Part shown: in pieces, positions 8,260-16,140 of the stretch
How the letters are laid out: each line of letters opens with the position of its first letter
Numbering within the stretch: position 1 is the stretch's first letter
Assembly (NCBI GenBank): GCA_015663245.1
Contig: DQSN01000111.1
Span: 1-36,599, forward strand
DNA length: 36,599 nucleotides
Reading direction: 5' to 3'
DNA from: Leucothrix mucor
GTDB taxonomy: Bacteria; Pseudomonadota; Gammaproteobacteria; Thiotrichales; Thiotrichaceae
Notes under the pieces: model-generated
Databases searched by the model: none
Seen by the model: the letters and a program-made list of their open reading frames with translations, nothing else
Told to the model about the DNA's origin: nothing
Program-made: the position numbers and the translations under genes

Positions 8260-8292
8260 CGAGTGACTCCCCTACTAATCATTTGTTTAATT

Positions 8293-8320
8293 AGTATACA
8301 TCATAAAAATATTTTATCCA
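8293..8320 (-). promoter_or_regulatory. Candidate sigma-70 promoter for the 83-aa gene
   Basis: On the minus strand TGGATA (4/6 match to the -35 consensus), a 16-nt AT-rich spacer and TATACT (5/6 match to the -10 consensus) lie about 35 nt upstream of the start. Read by eye only. Confidence 0.45.
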
Positions 8321-8376
8321 TAAGTTAATCATATTGTTTGGATAGTTTTAAATTATGGCTAACTTAGTATAGTTTT

Positions 8377-9753
8377 TCAATCAACAGATTGAGGGCAGTG
8401 CTTTTGGATGAGAGCTTTGATGCGTTCTATGCGGTTTGTATTTTGAGTCGGTGCGAGTGTGTTCTGGCTTTCCTGCCAGTACTTACAGGCTTTTTCGTTT
8501 TTATCCCATGCTTGATAGAGAAAGCCGAGATTGGTCTGCTGTTGGGAAATAGCTTCTGTATGGGACAGTTCTTGATATATTTTTAAAGACATCAAATGAG
8601 ATGATTCGGACTCTAATAGGTTGTTTTGTGAGCGATGTAATATACCGAGGTTGCCGTATTGATCGGCAATACCTTTTTGTGATTTGATTATTTTATTGAG
8701 CTCAAGTGATTGCTCAAACAATTCCTTTGCTTTGCTTGCTTGCCCCTGCTGCTGGTTGATAATGCCAAGGTTGCTATAGCTACTTGCAGTTTTTGTCTGA
8801 TTGTTACGTTCTAAGTAAATATTTAATGCAATTCGATGGTGTTTTTTAGCTTTTTCAAGTGCTTTGTGTTGATGATAAAGGCTAGCTAGCGATGTTTGCA
8901 GTTTGGCTATTTGCTCACTTTTTTCGAGTGTTTTGTAATGTGAGAGGGCAATTAGATAATATCTCTCAGATGCTTCAAAGTTCTTTTTTTGTTTGTAAAT
9001 TATGGCAAGGTTCTCTGCATTAGAAGCAAGGCTGGGAGTATTTTTTTGTGCATCATTGATTTCTAGTGCTTTTAAATAGGCGGTCTCGGCTTGTTCAAAT
9101 TTAGATTGTGCCTGATATAACAAACCAAAATTAGCATGGGCAACCGCGAGTGTTGTACTTGTATCACCTGATGACTGTAAAACATGATTATAAGCATTTT
9201 CTGCCAAGGCGAATTGTTGTTGTCTGCGGTAATAATGACCAAGTCTATTCCATGCACTAATATTTTTGTTATCAAGTTTGCTGGCTTTTTTATAAGCGTA
9301 TAGAGCAAGTTGTGATGATTGAAGTTGTTGTAGGTTTCCTATATCAACCCATGTTTTAGCCGCTTCTCGTGATTTTTCTTCTAGTTTGACAGATTCGGTC
9401 AGGGTGCTTATTGCGGCATTTAGCTCTAATGCCTGTAAGTTTTGCAAGGCTGGTTGCTTGTTGGTGTCCTGTAAATGTTGAAGTGTATTTTTTACAGCTT
9501 GTAATATATTGCTTCTTTCTTTCTGTGGGATATTGCTAGCAGTGTGTTTGTTCACCAATGTGTTTGCTAAGTCATTGATAGAAAAAATATTTACAATAGA
9601 TTCCGATTCGTTTTTTGTAAGGTCTTTAGAGGAGGGTGGATGTGTTCCTGCTATATCGGAAAGTACCCAGAGAATTGTACCAACAGCCGAAATCAGCAGA
9701 ATGGACAATAAAATACTTGACCAGCTGATATTGGATTTATGTTTTGAAGCCAT
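8377..9753 (-). CDS. Membrane-anchored TPR protein
   Basis: A 458-residue protein with an N-terminal membrane anchor (residues about 10-32, WSSILLSILLISAVGTILWVLSD) and a large, presumably periplasmic, helical domain. From about residue 160 to the end it is built of tetratricopeptide repeats; at least seven can be counted, for example AWNRLGHYYRRQQQFALAENAYN, ANFGLLYQAQSKFEQAETAYLKAL and SNLGIINQQQGQASKAKELFEQSL. The repeats resemble the kinesin-light-chain/NPHP3 class with 40-residue spacing. TPRs are protein-binding scaffolds; the partner is unknown. It lies 34 nt downstream of the degenerate DEAD-box gene on the same strand. The start has no good ribosome site (the upstream sequence is C-rich on this strand). 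Confidence 0.85.
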   Translation of the reverse strand: MASKHKSNISWSSILLSILLISAVGTILWVLSDIAGTHPPSSKDLTKNESESIVNIFSINDLANTLVNKHTASNIPQKERSNILQAVKNTLQHLQDTNKQPALQNLQALELNAAISTLTESVKLEEKSREAAKTWVDIGNLQQLQSSQLALYAYKKASKLDNKNISAWNRLGHYYRRQQQFALAENAYNHVLQSSGDTSTTLAVAHANFGLLYQAQSKFEQAETAYLKALEINDAQKNTPSLASNAENLAIIYKQKKNFEASERYYLIALSHYKTLEKSEQIAKLQTSLASLYHQHKALEKAKKHHRIALNIYLERNNQTKTASSYSNLGIINQQQGQASKAKELFEQSLELNKIIKSQKGIADQYGNLGILHRSQNNLLESESSHLMSLKIYQELSHTEAISQQQTNLGFLYQAWDKNEKACKYWQESQNTLAPTQNTNRIERIKALIQKHCPQSVD

Positions 9754-9787
9754 AGTAGTAGGGGGGGTAATATGTAAGGCTAATGAT

Positions 9788-11362
9788 TTATTTTAGTAGG
9801 CTACGCTTACTGTCTTTATAGCGGATTACAACACGCTTTGCAGGAGTCGCAGTACGTTCTTTGGGTTCTGCAAAGTCAGATTGCCAGTTATCACTTTTAG
9901 TCTTATTTGCAGGTCGTACATGTTTTTTACGTTTGCGTTGAGCGCCGCCATCTAGTCTTCCATGTGGGCCTTTGCGAATACGTTTCTTGCTATTATCTTG
10001 AGGCTTATTGCGTGTGCTTTTCCCTTGTTGACTATTTTTATTACTGCTTTTGTGGTTGGTGTTTTTTTGATTAGTTGGGCGTTGAGAAACAAAAGGCTTG
10101 AGCGGTTCTAAACCTGGAACGGTTTGTTGTTCTAGGGGAGTGCCTAAGCTCTTTTCAATTGTTTTTAAAGTATTGTAGTCGCGACCATCGGCAAGAATGA
10201 TCGCAGGATCATCACGTTCACTAGCATGTTTTTGTAGTCGTTGTTGATACTTTTCAATTTTATAGGGCAGTTCAAAATGCAACAAATGCTGTGAGCAACT
10301 CTCGGGAGGGTTTACCGTGCATTGGTCGCTGATGATCAATGTAGCGTTATCTGGAGATGACATTTCATCGTTTGATAAGTTCTTTGCTAATTCTGCATTA
10401 TGTCCATGATTGGCAAGGTTATCTAACAGCTTTTCGGCCGACTTTTGTGTAGAAGTATGGATAATGGTGGGTTCCCCCGCGAACTCATCAAGAAAATGAT
10501 CCATTAGTGCTATTTTATGGGTGTAGTCATCTGCAACGTGGACAATATGTGGTGTATTAGGTAGTTGAATTTTTTGTACTTGCTTTGTAATAGGTTTTTT
10601 ACGAGTATCTTTGTCATTTGTTTTTTGTTCGACTTTTCTGGTGGGTTTCTTGCGCTGTTCTTGTGGCTTCTTTGTTGCTGCTTTTGGTTTGTTTTCCTCT
10701 GCTACTTTTATTTCTTCGGCATTTGGGAATAGCTTACGAACATAAGGTGTGACTTCTTTGTCGTCACGAACAAATGCAATAGTGGGGCAGTTATCACCTG
10801 TTTGGCTAAGAATTTTATCCAGTAAGGTTTGCATGCTTTTGTGATAAATAGTTGTTAAATCATCAACAATGAGCATTTCAAGCTTTGAAAAATCGGCTTT
10901 GTTATTATCAATAAGATCGTTGAGTCGTCCAGGTGTTGCGATCATGAGATCAAGAGGGCGGCGCATCAAACGCATTTGAGGTTGGTACGGGCGACCACTG
11001 ACGACAAAACCAAAACGCATATTGTGATTGAGCGTTAGGCGTTTGAGTGTGTAATTAATTTGGCTTACTCTGTCGCGTCTTGATGTGAGTATTAAAATGC
11101 GCGCTCCACGCTTTTCTTCAACGGGGTTAGCAAGAATATAATTAATTGCAGGTATCAAAAAAGCACCTGTTTTTCCTGCGGCAGTTTGACTCCAAACGAG
11201 TATGTCTTTTCTGTCTGCGACTAGAGGAATAAGCGAGGACTGTAGCTCAGTTGGTGACTGATAACCTGCTTTCTCTATAGAGGCAACAAAGTCTTCTTGT
11301 AGTTTTAATTCTGAAAATGACAAGGGCAGGCTCCCCCAGTCTCGTAATGTATGACGAGGCAT
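9788..11362 (-). CDS. Degenerate DEAD-box helicase-like protein (probable pseudohelicase)
   Basis: A 524-residue protein with a DEAD-box layout: Q motif (LSFSELKLQEDFVASIEKAGYQSPTELQ, residues 14-41), motif I-like SQTAAGKT (58-65), motif Ib ATPGRL (142-147) and two RecA-like regions. Several catalytic motifs have changed: motif Ia PTREL is TSRRDR, motif II DEAD is VDDLT (166-170), no SAT is visible, and the HRxGRxxR of motif VI is missing from the expected place (YQQRLQKHASERDDP). A lysine-rich insert (about 222-265) separates the lobes, and a basic, Asn/Gln/Lys-rich tail of about 120 residues follows, as in RhlB/RhlE-type RNA-binding tails. Probably binds RNA or ribosomes without normal ATPase-driven unwinding (inference). 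Confidence 0.8.
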   Translation of the reverse strand: MPRHTLRDWGSLPLSFSELKLQEDFVASIEKAGYQSPTELQSSLIPLVADRKDILVWSQTAAGKTGAFLIPAINYILANPVEEKRGARILILTSRRDRVSQINYTLKRLTLNHNMRFGFVVSGRPYQPQMRLMRRPLDLMIATPGRLNDLIDNNKADFSKLEMLIVDDLTTIYHKSMQTLLDKILSQTGDNCPTIAFVRDDKEVTPYVRKLFPNAEEIKVAEENKPKAATKKPQEQRKKPTRKVEQKTNDKDTRKKPITKQVQKIQLPNTPHIVHVADDYTHKIALMDHFLDEFAGEPTIIHTSTQKSAEKLLDNLANHGHNAELAKNLSNDEMSSPDNATLIISDQCTVNPPESCSQHLLHFELPYKIEKYQQRLQKHASERDDPAIILADGRDYNTLKTIEKSLGTPLEQQTVPGLEPLKPFVSQRPTNQKNTNHKSSNKNSQQGKSTRNKPQDNSKKRIRKGPHGRLDGGAQRKRKKHVRPANKTKSDNWQSDFAEPKERTATPAKRVVIRYKDSKRSLLK

Positions 11363-11386
11363 GGGTCGTGAATATAAGTTTAAGAA

Positions 11387-11427
11387 AAAGCTTTTGATGA
11401 ATATATTGGGTTTAAAATCAAAGCTTT
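11387..11427. repeat. Inverted repeat upstream of the DEAD-box-like gene
   Basis: AAAGCTTTTGAT and ATCAAAGCTTT form 11 paired bases with one bulged T around an 18-nt AT-rich loop. It sits 25 nt upstream of the minus-strand helicase-like gene, in its 5' leader or promoter region. It could be an operator or RNA hairpin; no T-run follows, so it is not a standard terminator. Confidence 0.4.
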
Positions 11428-11645
11428 GCAGATAAATCTAAGATGTCTATAACCCCAGTTATAATTTTTTTGACATCGAAACACCCTAATAGGTGTGGGC
11501 TGTATGAAAAAGCGATCTCAAGCGATCAGCAAGCCTACGAGGAAATTTATAGCATTCCTGTATTTGAGTCAAGCCTAGCAGGATGCATGGTTGAATTTTA
11601 TTCTATATTTGTCTATCGCCTGCTAAGGCTTTATTCAGAACTCCC

Positions 11646-12425
11646 TTAAGCAGGAGGTGTGAAATCTTCTTCGTCTCGAAGTGTTAAAACTTCAACGCCT
11701 GTTTTGGTGACTAATAATGTATGTTCCCATTGTGCAGATAGAGAGTGGTCTTTTGTGACTACCGTCCACTTATCTGGCAGTTGTTTTACGTGACGTTTGC
11801 CAACATTAATCATTGGTTCAATGGTGAAAGTCATACCTTCTTTTAAAACTACCCCTGTGCCTGCTTTTCCATAGTGTAGTACTTGGGGTTCTTCATGGAA
11901 TTTCTCTCCAATGCCATGCCCGCAGTACTCTCGAACAACTGAGCAGTATTGAGCTTCGGCGAAGGTTTGGATAGCGTGACCAATATCGCCTAAGTGAGCT
12001 CCAGGCTTTACCAAGCTTATACCAATATAGAGTGACTTGTGGGCAATATCGCAGATGCGTTTAGCTGCAACATTTGGCTTGCCGATAAAAAACATTTTGC
12101 TGGTGTCACCGTGAAAGCCATCTTTAATAATGGTGATATCAATATTGATGATATCACCTTTTTTTAGTTTTTTTGAACTAGGGATTCCGTGACAGACTTG
12201 GTGATTGACTGAGGTGCAAATTGATTTTGGAAAGCCATGGTAGTTTAGTGGTGCAGGGATGGCATCTTGGATATTGACAATATAGTCATGGCAAATTTGA
12301 TCTAGTTCATCGGTGGTGATTCCTGTTTTTATATACGGCTCAATCATCACAAGTACATCAGCAGCTAGTTTGCCTGCTATGCGCATTTTATCAATTTGTT
12401 CTTCATTTTTAATGGTAACGGCCAT
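11646..12425 (-). CDS. map: Methionine aminopeptidase type I
   Basis: Removes the initiator methionine from nascent proteins. Starting at MAVTIKNEEQIDKMR gives 259 residues, close to E. coli Map (264). The ORF track begins 46 codons upstream, but that extension (MKQIINYHLTKICKK...) resembles no Map N-terminus. Metal ligands of the pita-bread fold are visible: the two Asp in DITIIKDGFHGDTSKMF, the His in YCGHGIGEKFHEEP, the Glu in FTIEPMI and the Glu in WEHTLLVT. It is divergent from rpsB with about 256 nt between starts, the arrangement common in gammaproteobacteria. The ribosome site is weak (CTGGGAAACTC before the ATG). Confidence 0.96.
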   Translation of the reverse strand: MAVTIKNEEQIDKMRIAGKLAADVLVMIEPYIKTGITTDELDQICHDYIVNIQDAIPAPLNYHGFPKSICTSVNHQVCHGIPSSKKLKKGDIINIDITIIKDGFHGDTSKMFFIGKPNVAAKRICDIAHKSLYIGISLVKPGAHLGDIGHAIQTFAEAQYCSVVREYCGHGIGEKFHEEPQVLHYGKAGTGVVLKEGMTFTIEPMINVGKRHVKQLPDKWTVVTKDHSLSAQWEHTLLVTKTGVEVLTLRDEEDFTPPA

Positions 12426-12644
12426 GAGTTTCCCAGTTTCGTCTGAAAGTTTATTGTGCGGATGATAACAGGAAAGTGGTGTCAATGAATAAATTGTGGT
12501 ATAAAGCGCGCGCAATATTTTTTTGCAAATTTTTGTGAGGTGGTAGTTTATTATCTGCTTCATTTATTTCACACGCGTATCGACACATATAGCAGGGTGC
12601 TGATTATTTTACCTATTAAAGGGTGATGTAACTGGTTGTTAAAT

Positions 12645-12666
12645 GGGGTGCGCGGAGGTCTAACCC
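12645..12666 (+). promoter_or_regulatory. Candidate rpsB leader RNA element
   Basis: GGGGTGCGCGGAGGTCTAACCC forms a small stem (GGGT with ACCC) enclosing a G-rich loop, immediately upstream of the AAAGGAAAG ribosome site and 15 nt before the rpsB ATG. In E. coli, S2 represses its own rpsB-tsf mRNA through a structured leader. The position and G/A-rich conserved look fit such an element; identity as the S2 target is inference. Confidence 0.45.
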
Positions 12667-12681
12667 AGAAAGGAAAGTATC

Positions 12682-13527
12682 ATGGTAAAAGTCACAATGC
12701 GTCAAATGTTAGAGGCGGGTGTTCATTTCGGACATCAAACTCGTTATTGGAATCCAAAAATGGCTGAGTACATTTTTGGTGCTCGTAATAAAATTCATAT
12801 CATCAACCTTGAGCAAACATTGCCAATGTTCAATGATGCGTTGAATTTTGCAGGTAAAATTGCATCTAAAGGCGGCAAAGTAATGTTTGTGGGTACTAAG
12901 CGTGCTGCACAGAACACAGTAAAAGAAGAAGCACTTCGGTGTAAAATGCCGTTTGTTAATTTCCGCTGGTTAGGTGGTATGTTGACTAACTACAAAACGG
13001 TTAAACAGTCTGTGCGTCGTTTACATGACCTAGAAAAAATGCAGCAAGATGGCTCTATGGATCGTCTTGGCAAAAAAGAAGCGTTAATGCTCACTCGTGA
13101 GCAAGAAAAACTAGAAAAAACATTGGGTGGAATAAAAGAGCTTAAGAGGCTTCCAGATGCATTGTTTATTCTTGATGTGGGGCATGAAGATATTGCGGTT
13201 AAAGAAGCTAAAAAATTAGGTATCCCAATTATTGGTATTGTTGATACTAATAACTCTCAAGCTGATATTGATTATGTTATTCCTGGTAATGATGATGCGA
13301 TTCGTGCGCTTCAACTTTATACAACGGCAATGGCAGATGCGATTGCAGATGGTCATCTAAGTGCAGCAACTACTGCGGCAGATATGGAAGCAGCTACGGA
13401 GCAAGTAGCACCAAAGGCTGAGCAACCAGCAGCAAAAATTGAAGAGCCAGCAGCGACAGAAGCGAAAGTTGATGAAGCAAAAGTAGAAGAGAAAAAAGAA
13501 GAGATTGCTAAAGTAGAATCAAAATAA
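12682..13527 (+). CDS. rpsB: 30S ribosomal protein S2
   Basis: S2 binds the 30S head-body junction late in assembly and helps recruit S1. The N-terminus [46 protein letters not shown] is unmistakable, and the core continues through [17 protein letters not shown] and [32 protein letters not shown]. At 281 residues it is about 40 longer than E. coli S2; the excess is a low-complexity Ala/Glu/Lys tail from about residue 232 ([17 protein letters not shown]...[14 protein letters not shown]). The gene opens the translation/envelope cluster, and tsf follows after a 219-nt structured spacer. Confidence 0.98.
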   Translation: MVKVTMRQMLEAGVHFGHQTRYWNPKMAEYIFGARNKIHIINLEQTLPMFNDALNFAGKIASKGGKVMFVGTKRAAQNTVKEEALRCKMPFVNFRWLGGMLTNYKTVKQSVRRLHDLEKMQQDGSMDRLGKKEALMLTREQEKLEKTLGGIKELKRLPDALFILDVGHEDIAVKEAKKLGIPIIGIVDTNNSQADIDYVIPGNDDAIRALQLYTTAMADAIADGHLSAATTAADMEAATEQVAPKAEQPAAKIEEPAATEAKVDEAKVEEKKEEIAKVESK

Positions 13528-13550
13528 TACACATTGTTGTATTTAGCTTG

Positions 13551-13575
13551 CCATTCCTCCACTTGTGGAGAGTGG
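13551..13575 (+). repeat. Hairpin in the rpsB-tsf spacer (first)
   Basis: CCATTCCTCCAC-TT-GTGGAGAGTGG forms a strong imperfect hairpin 23 nt after the rpsB stop. It lacks a downstream T-run, so it may be an attenuator or an RNA-stability element setting the rpsB:tsf ratio rather than a complete terminator. Confidence 0.55.
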
Positions 13576-13596
13576 TAAGTTCATAAATTAATTATA

Positions 13597-13631
13597 AATT
13601 TGCTTGCTCTATTGTAGTTGTTAAGCAAATT
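13597..13631 (+). repeat. Hairpin in the rpsB-tsf spacer (second)
   Basis: AATTTGCTT and AAGCAAATT are a perfect 9-bp inverted repeat around a 17-nt loop, 21 nt after the first hairpin. It lies about 115 nt upstream of tsf. Function unknown; a processing or regulatory site is possible. Confidence 0.45.
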
Positions 13632-13746
13632 GGTAGGTTAAGTTACGAATATTTATAGAGTTGCTAGGGGTGTCCTACTTGCTCATCTAAGCATCTGAAT
13701 TTACGTATACGTTAACTATGTAACATATATTAGGGAATATTAGATT

Positions 13747-14631
13747 ATGGCTATTACAGCAGCAATGGTAAAAGAGTTACGAGAGCGTACTGGCGCAGGT
13801 ATGATGGACTGCAAAAAAGTGCTTGTTGAGACTAATGGCGACTTAGAAGCTGCTATCGATACGATGCGTAAGTCAGGAGCTGCTAAAGCTGACAAAAAAG
13901 CAAGCCGTGTTGCGGCAGATGGAAAAGTTGTTATTGCTATTTCTGACGATGGCAAAGAAGCTGCTATCGTTGAAGTAAACTGTGAAACAGATTTCGTTGC
14001 AAAAGATGATAACTTTATAGGGTTTGTTGATGCGATTGCGGCACGTGTTTTAGCTGATAAGCCAGCAGATATTGCAGCATTATCTGCTTTACCTCTAGAT
14101 AGTGGCGAAAGTGTTGAAGAAGTTCGTGCTAACCTTGTTGCCAAGATTGGTGAGAATATTCAGTTACGCCGTTTTGAGTTAGTTACATCAGCGGAAGGTC
14201 AGGTTCATTCATACAATCATGGTGTACGCATAGGTGTTGTTGTGGCAATGTCGGGTGGTGATGAGGCGCTTGGTAAAGATGTTGCAATGCATGTTGCTGC
14301 GAGTCGTCCTATTTGTGTTGCAGAAGCAGATGTTCCTGCGGAAGAGCTAGCAAAAGAAAAAGAAATCCTTATTGCTCAAGCAGAAGGCAGTGGTAAGCCC
14401 GCTAACATTATTGAAAAAATGGTTGAAGGCCGTATCAAAAAATATTTGGCAGAAATTACATTGCTTGGTCAAGACTTTGTTAAGGACTCCGATACTACGG
14501 TTGCTAAGTTGCTTGAAGGCGCTAATGCAGAAGTTTCAGGCTTTGTACGTTACGAAGTTGGTGAAGGTATAGAGAAGAAACAAGAAGACTTTGCAGCTGA
14601 GGTTATGGCTCAAGTTGGTGGTTCTGCATAG
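13747..14631 (+). CDS. tsf: Elongation factor Ts
   Basis: Guanine-nucleotide exchange factor for EF-Tu. The 294 residues include the N-terminal UBA-like module with the signature [32 protein letters not shown], the core [16 protein letters not shown] contacting EF-Tu, and the C-terminal ISPCQ-like coiled region ([43 protein letters not shown]). The length matches typical gammaproteobacterial EF-Ts (about 283-295). It is followed by a strong terminator at 14661, so rpsB-tsf form a unit largely separated from pyrH. The minus ORF 13740..14144 is a shadow. Confidence 0.98.
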   Translation: MAITAAMVKELRERTGAGMMDCKKVLVETNGDLEAAIDTMRKSGAAKADKKASRVAADGKVVIAISDDGKEAAIVEVNCETDFVAKDDNFIGFVDAIAARVLADKPADIAALSALPLDSGESVEEVRANLVAKIGENIQLRRFELVTSAEGQVHSYNHGVRIGVVVAMSGGDEALGKDVAMHVAASRPICVAEADVPAEELAKEKEILIAQAEGSGKPANIIEKMVEGRIKKYLAEITLLGQDFVKDSDTTVAKLLEGANAEVSGFVRYEVGEGIEKKQEDFAAEVMAQVGGSA

Positions 14632-14660
14632 TTAAAATACTATAGTGGTATCAATATTTA

Positions 14661-14689
14661 AAAGGAGCGTGGAAACGCTCCTTTTTTTT
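14661..14689 (+). terminator. Rho-independent terminator after tsf
   Basis: AAAGGAGCGT, a GGAA tetraloop and ACGCTCCTTTTTTTT form a perfect GC-containing stem followed by eight T, 30 nt after the tsf stop. A textbook intrinsic terminator separating rpsB-tsf from pyrH. Confidence 0.92.
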
Positions 14690-14698
14690 GCCTATAAT
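14670..14698 (+). promoter_or_regulatory. Candidate pyrH promoter overlapping the tsf terminator
   Basis: A perfect TATAAT at 14693-14698 has TGGAAA (4/6 to -35 consensus) exactly 17 nt upstream, the latter inside the terminator loop. It lies about 50 nt upstream of pyrH and would restart transcription after the tsf terminator. Confidence 0.5.
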
Positions 14699-14748
14699 TA
14701 GGTGCTTCGTATTTCTGATTCTAAATAATAAAGAGAGAATTCTCCAAA

Positions 14749-15468
14749 ATGTCTGAAACTCAAAATGTAAAGCGTGTTTTATTAAAGTTAAGTGGTGAAG
14801 CTTTGATGGGGCAACTTGATTTCGGGATTGATCCTGAAATACTAAAACAAACAGCGGCTGATGTAGTTGAGCAACAAAAAAAAGGGGTAGAGTTAGCGCT
14901 AGTTATTGGAGGGGGGAATATTTTTAGAGGTGCGGGTTTAGCGCAAAGTGGCATAGACCGCGTGAGTGCGGATCAGATGGGAATGTTAGCAACAGTAATG
15001 AACGCCTTGGCAATGCAAGACGCAATAAATAAGCAGGGTGTAAAATGTCATGTAATGTCTGCATTAGCGATTGATCAAGTAGGTGAGCCTTACTCTGCGA
15101 TGCAAGCCCGAGACTACTTAGACCAAGGTGATATTGTTATCTTTGCAGCAGGAACAGGCAATCCTTATTTTACAACGGATACAGCTGCGAGTGTGCGTGC
15201 AATTGAGATACATGCTGATCTGTTACTGAAAGCAACCAAGGTAGATGGTATCTATGATTCCGATCCCATGAAAAATAAAGATGCTAAGCGTTATGATAGT
15301 CTAAGTTATGATGAGGCAATTAGACTTGAATTAGGCATAATGGATTTAACCGCAATGGTATTATGTCGTGAAAATAAAATGGCGTTAGGTGTTTTTAAGT
15401 TGTTTGATAAAGGGGCTTTGTCCGCCATTATTGCGGGAAAGGCTGTTGGGACACGCGTCTCATTATAA
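14749..15468 (+). CDS. pyrH: UMP kinase
   Basis: Phosphorylates UMP to UDP with ATP; bacterial UMP kinases are hexameric, belong to the amino-acid-kinase fold, and feed pyrimidine and UDP-sugar pools. The 239 residues match the family length. Visible blocks are VLLKLSGEALMG (residues 10-21), VIGGGNIFRG (ATP/phosphate loop, about 52-61), DQMGMLATVMNALAMQD, FAAGTGNPYFTTDTAASVRA and KATKVDGIYDSDP (nucleotide binding). It is 24 nt upstream of frr, with which it is co-transcribed. Confidence 0.98.
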   Translation: MSETQNVKRVLLKLSGEALMGQLDFGIDPEILKQTAADVVEQQKKGVELALVIGGGNIFRGAGLAQSGIDRVSADQMGMLATVMNALAMQDAINKQGVKCHVMSALAIDQVGEPYSAMQARDYLDQGDIVIFAAGTGNPYFTTDTAASVRAIEIHADLLLKATKVDGIYDSDPMKNKDAKRYDSLSYDEAIRLELGIMDLTAMVLCRENKMALGVFKLFDKGALSAIIAGKAVGTRVSL

Positions 15469-15492
15469 TAAAAGAGTTACGAGGTATAAACT

Positions 15493-16050
15493 ATGATTGA
15501 TGAGATTGTTGAAGATGCAGAAGATAGAATGAAGAAGTCTATTGAGTCTTTGAAAGTGGATTTAACTAAAATACGCACAGGTCGTGCTCATCCTAGTATA
15601 TTAGATCATATCACGGTTGATTATTACGGTGGTCAAGTGCCATTAAATCAGGTGGGTAATGTATCCATTGAGGATGCTCGTACCTTGAGTATTTCTGTGT
15701 GGGAAGCGCCTTTAGTTCCTGTTATTGAAAAGGCAATTATGATCTCAGATTTGGGTTTAAATCCAATGAGTGCAGGTACTGTTATTCGTGTGCCAATGCC
15801 ACCGTTAACGGAAGAGCGTCGCAGAGACCTTGTTAAAGTTGTTAAAGGTGAAGGTGAAGGTGCTAAAATTGCAGTGCGAAATATTCGTCGCGATGCTAAT
15901 TCTGATTTCAAATCAATGCAAAAAGATAAAGATATTTCCGAAGATGATGAGCGTCGCGGGCAGGCAGAAATCCAAAAAATAACGGATCAGTATGTGAAGG
16001 AAGTGGATGCTCAAGTTGATAAAAAAGAAAAAGAGTTAATGGAAGTTTAA
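15493..16050 (+). CDS. frr: Ribosome recycling factor
   Basis: RRF splits the post-termination 70S ribosome together with EF-G. The 185-residue length is canonical. Signature segments are [24 protein letters not shown] (residues about 24-48), [16 protein letters not shown], and the [36 protein letters not shown] block before the second half of the long three-helix bundle. It follows pyrH by 24 nt. A 90-nt spacer with an imperfect inverted repeat separates it from uppS. Confidence 0.98.
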   Translation: MIDEIVEDAEDRMKKSIESLKVDLTKIRTGRAHPSILDHITVDYYGGQVPLNQVGNVSIEDARTLSISVWEAPLVPVIEKAIMISDLGLNPMSAGTVIRVPMPPLTEERRRDLVKVVKGEGEGAKIAVRNIRRDANSDFKSMQKDKDISEDDERRGQAEIQKITDQYVKEVDAQVDKKEKELMEV

Positions 16051-16057
16051 GTCCGTA

Positions 16058-16123
16058 GGGAATCTCGAATAAGCTATAAGTATCAACTTATCTCATTCAA
16101 GGCTTTTCGAGTTTTCCTTTAAG
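16058..16123. repeat. Imperfect inverted repeat between frr and uppS
   Basis: The left arm GGGAATCTCGAATAAGCTATAAGT mirrors the right arm, whose reverse complement reads AGGAAAACTCGAAAAGCCTTGA...ATAAGT. The centre is a perfect 6-bp stem ATAAGT-ATCA-ACTTAT (16076-16091). The outer GGAATCTC matches the start of the left arm of the element at 22753. It could be a small decayed miniature element or an RNA hairpin in the operon mRNA. Confidence 0.45.
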
Positions 16124-16140
16124 ATATCTATGGGGAAGCG

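Noticed and set aside
11242-11254. GTAGCTCAGTTGG, identical to the D-arm consensus of tRNAs
   Set aside because: It lies inside the DEAD-box-like gene; no T-arm (GGTTCGAATCC), acceptor stem or CCA-compatible end follows at tRNA spacing.
11443-11649. 68-aa plus-strand ORF between the DEAD-box-like gene and map
   Set aside because: No ribosome site, no recognisable motif, and it runs into the map gene end; most likely chance in an intergenic spacer of 283 bp.
12426-12563. 46-codon N-terminal extension of map in the ORF track
   Set aside because: The extension resembles no Map sequence, and MAVTIKNEEQIDKMR gives the normal family length.
13740-14144. 134-aa minus-strand ORF antisense to tsf
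   Set aside because: A codon-bias shadow of tsf; Ser/Ala-rich conceptual protein without features.
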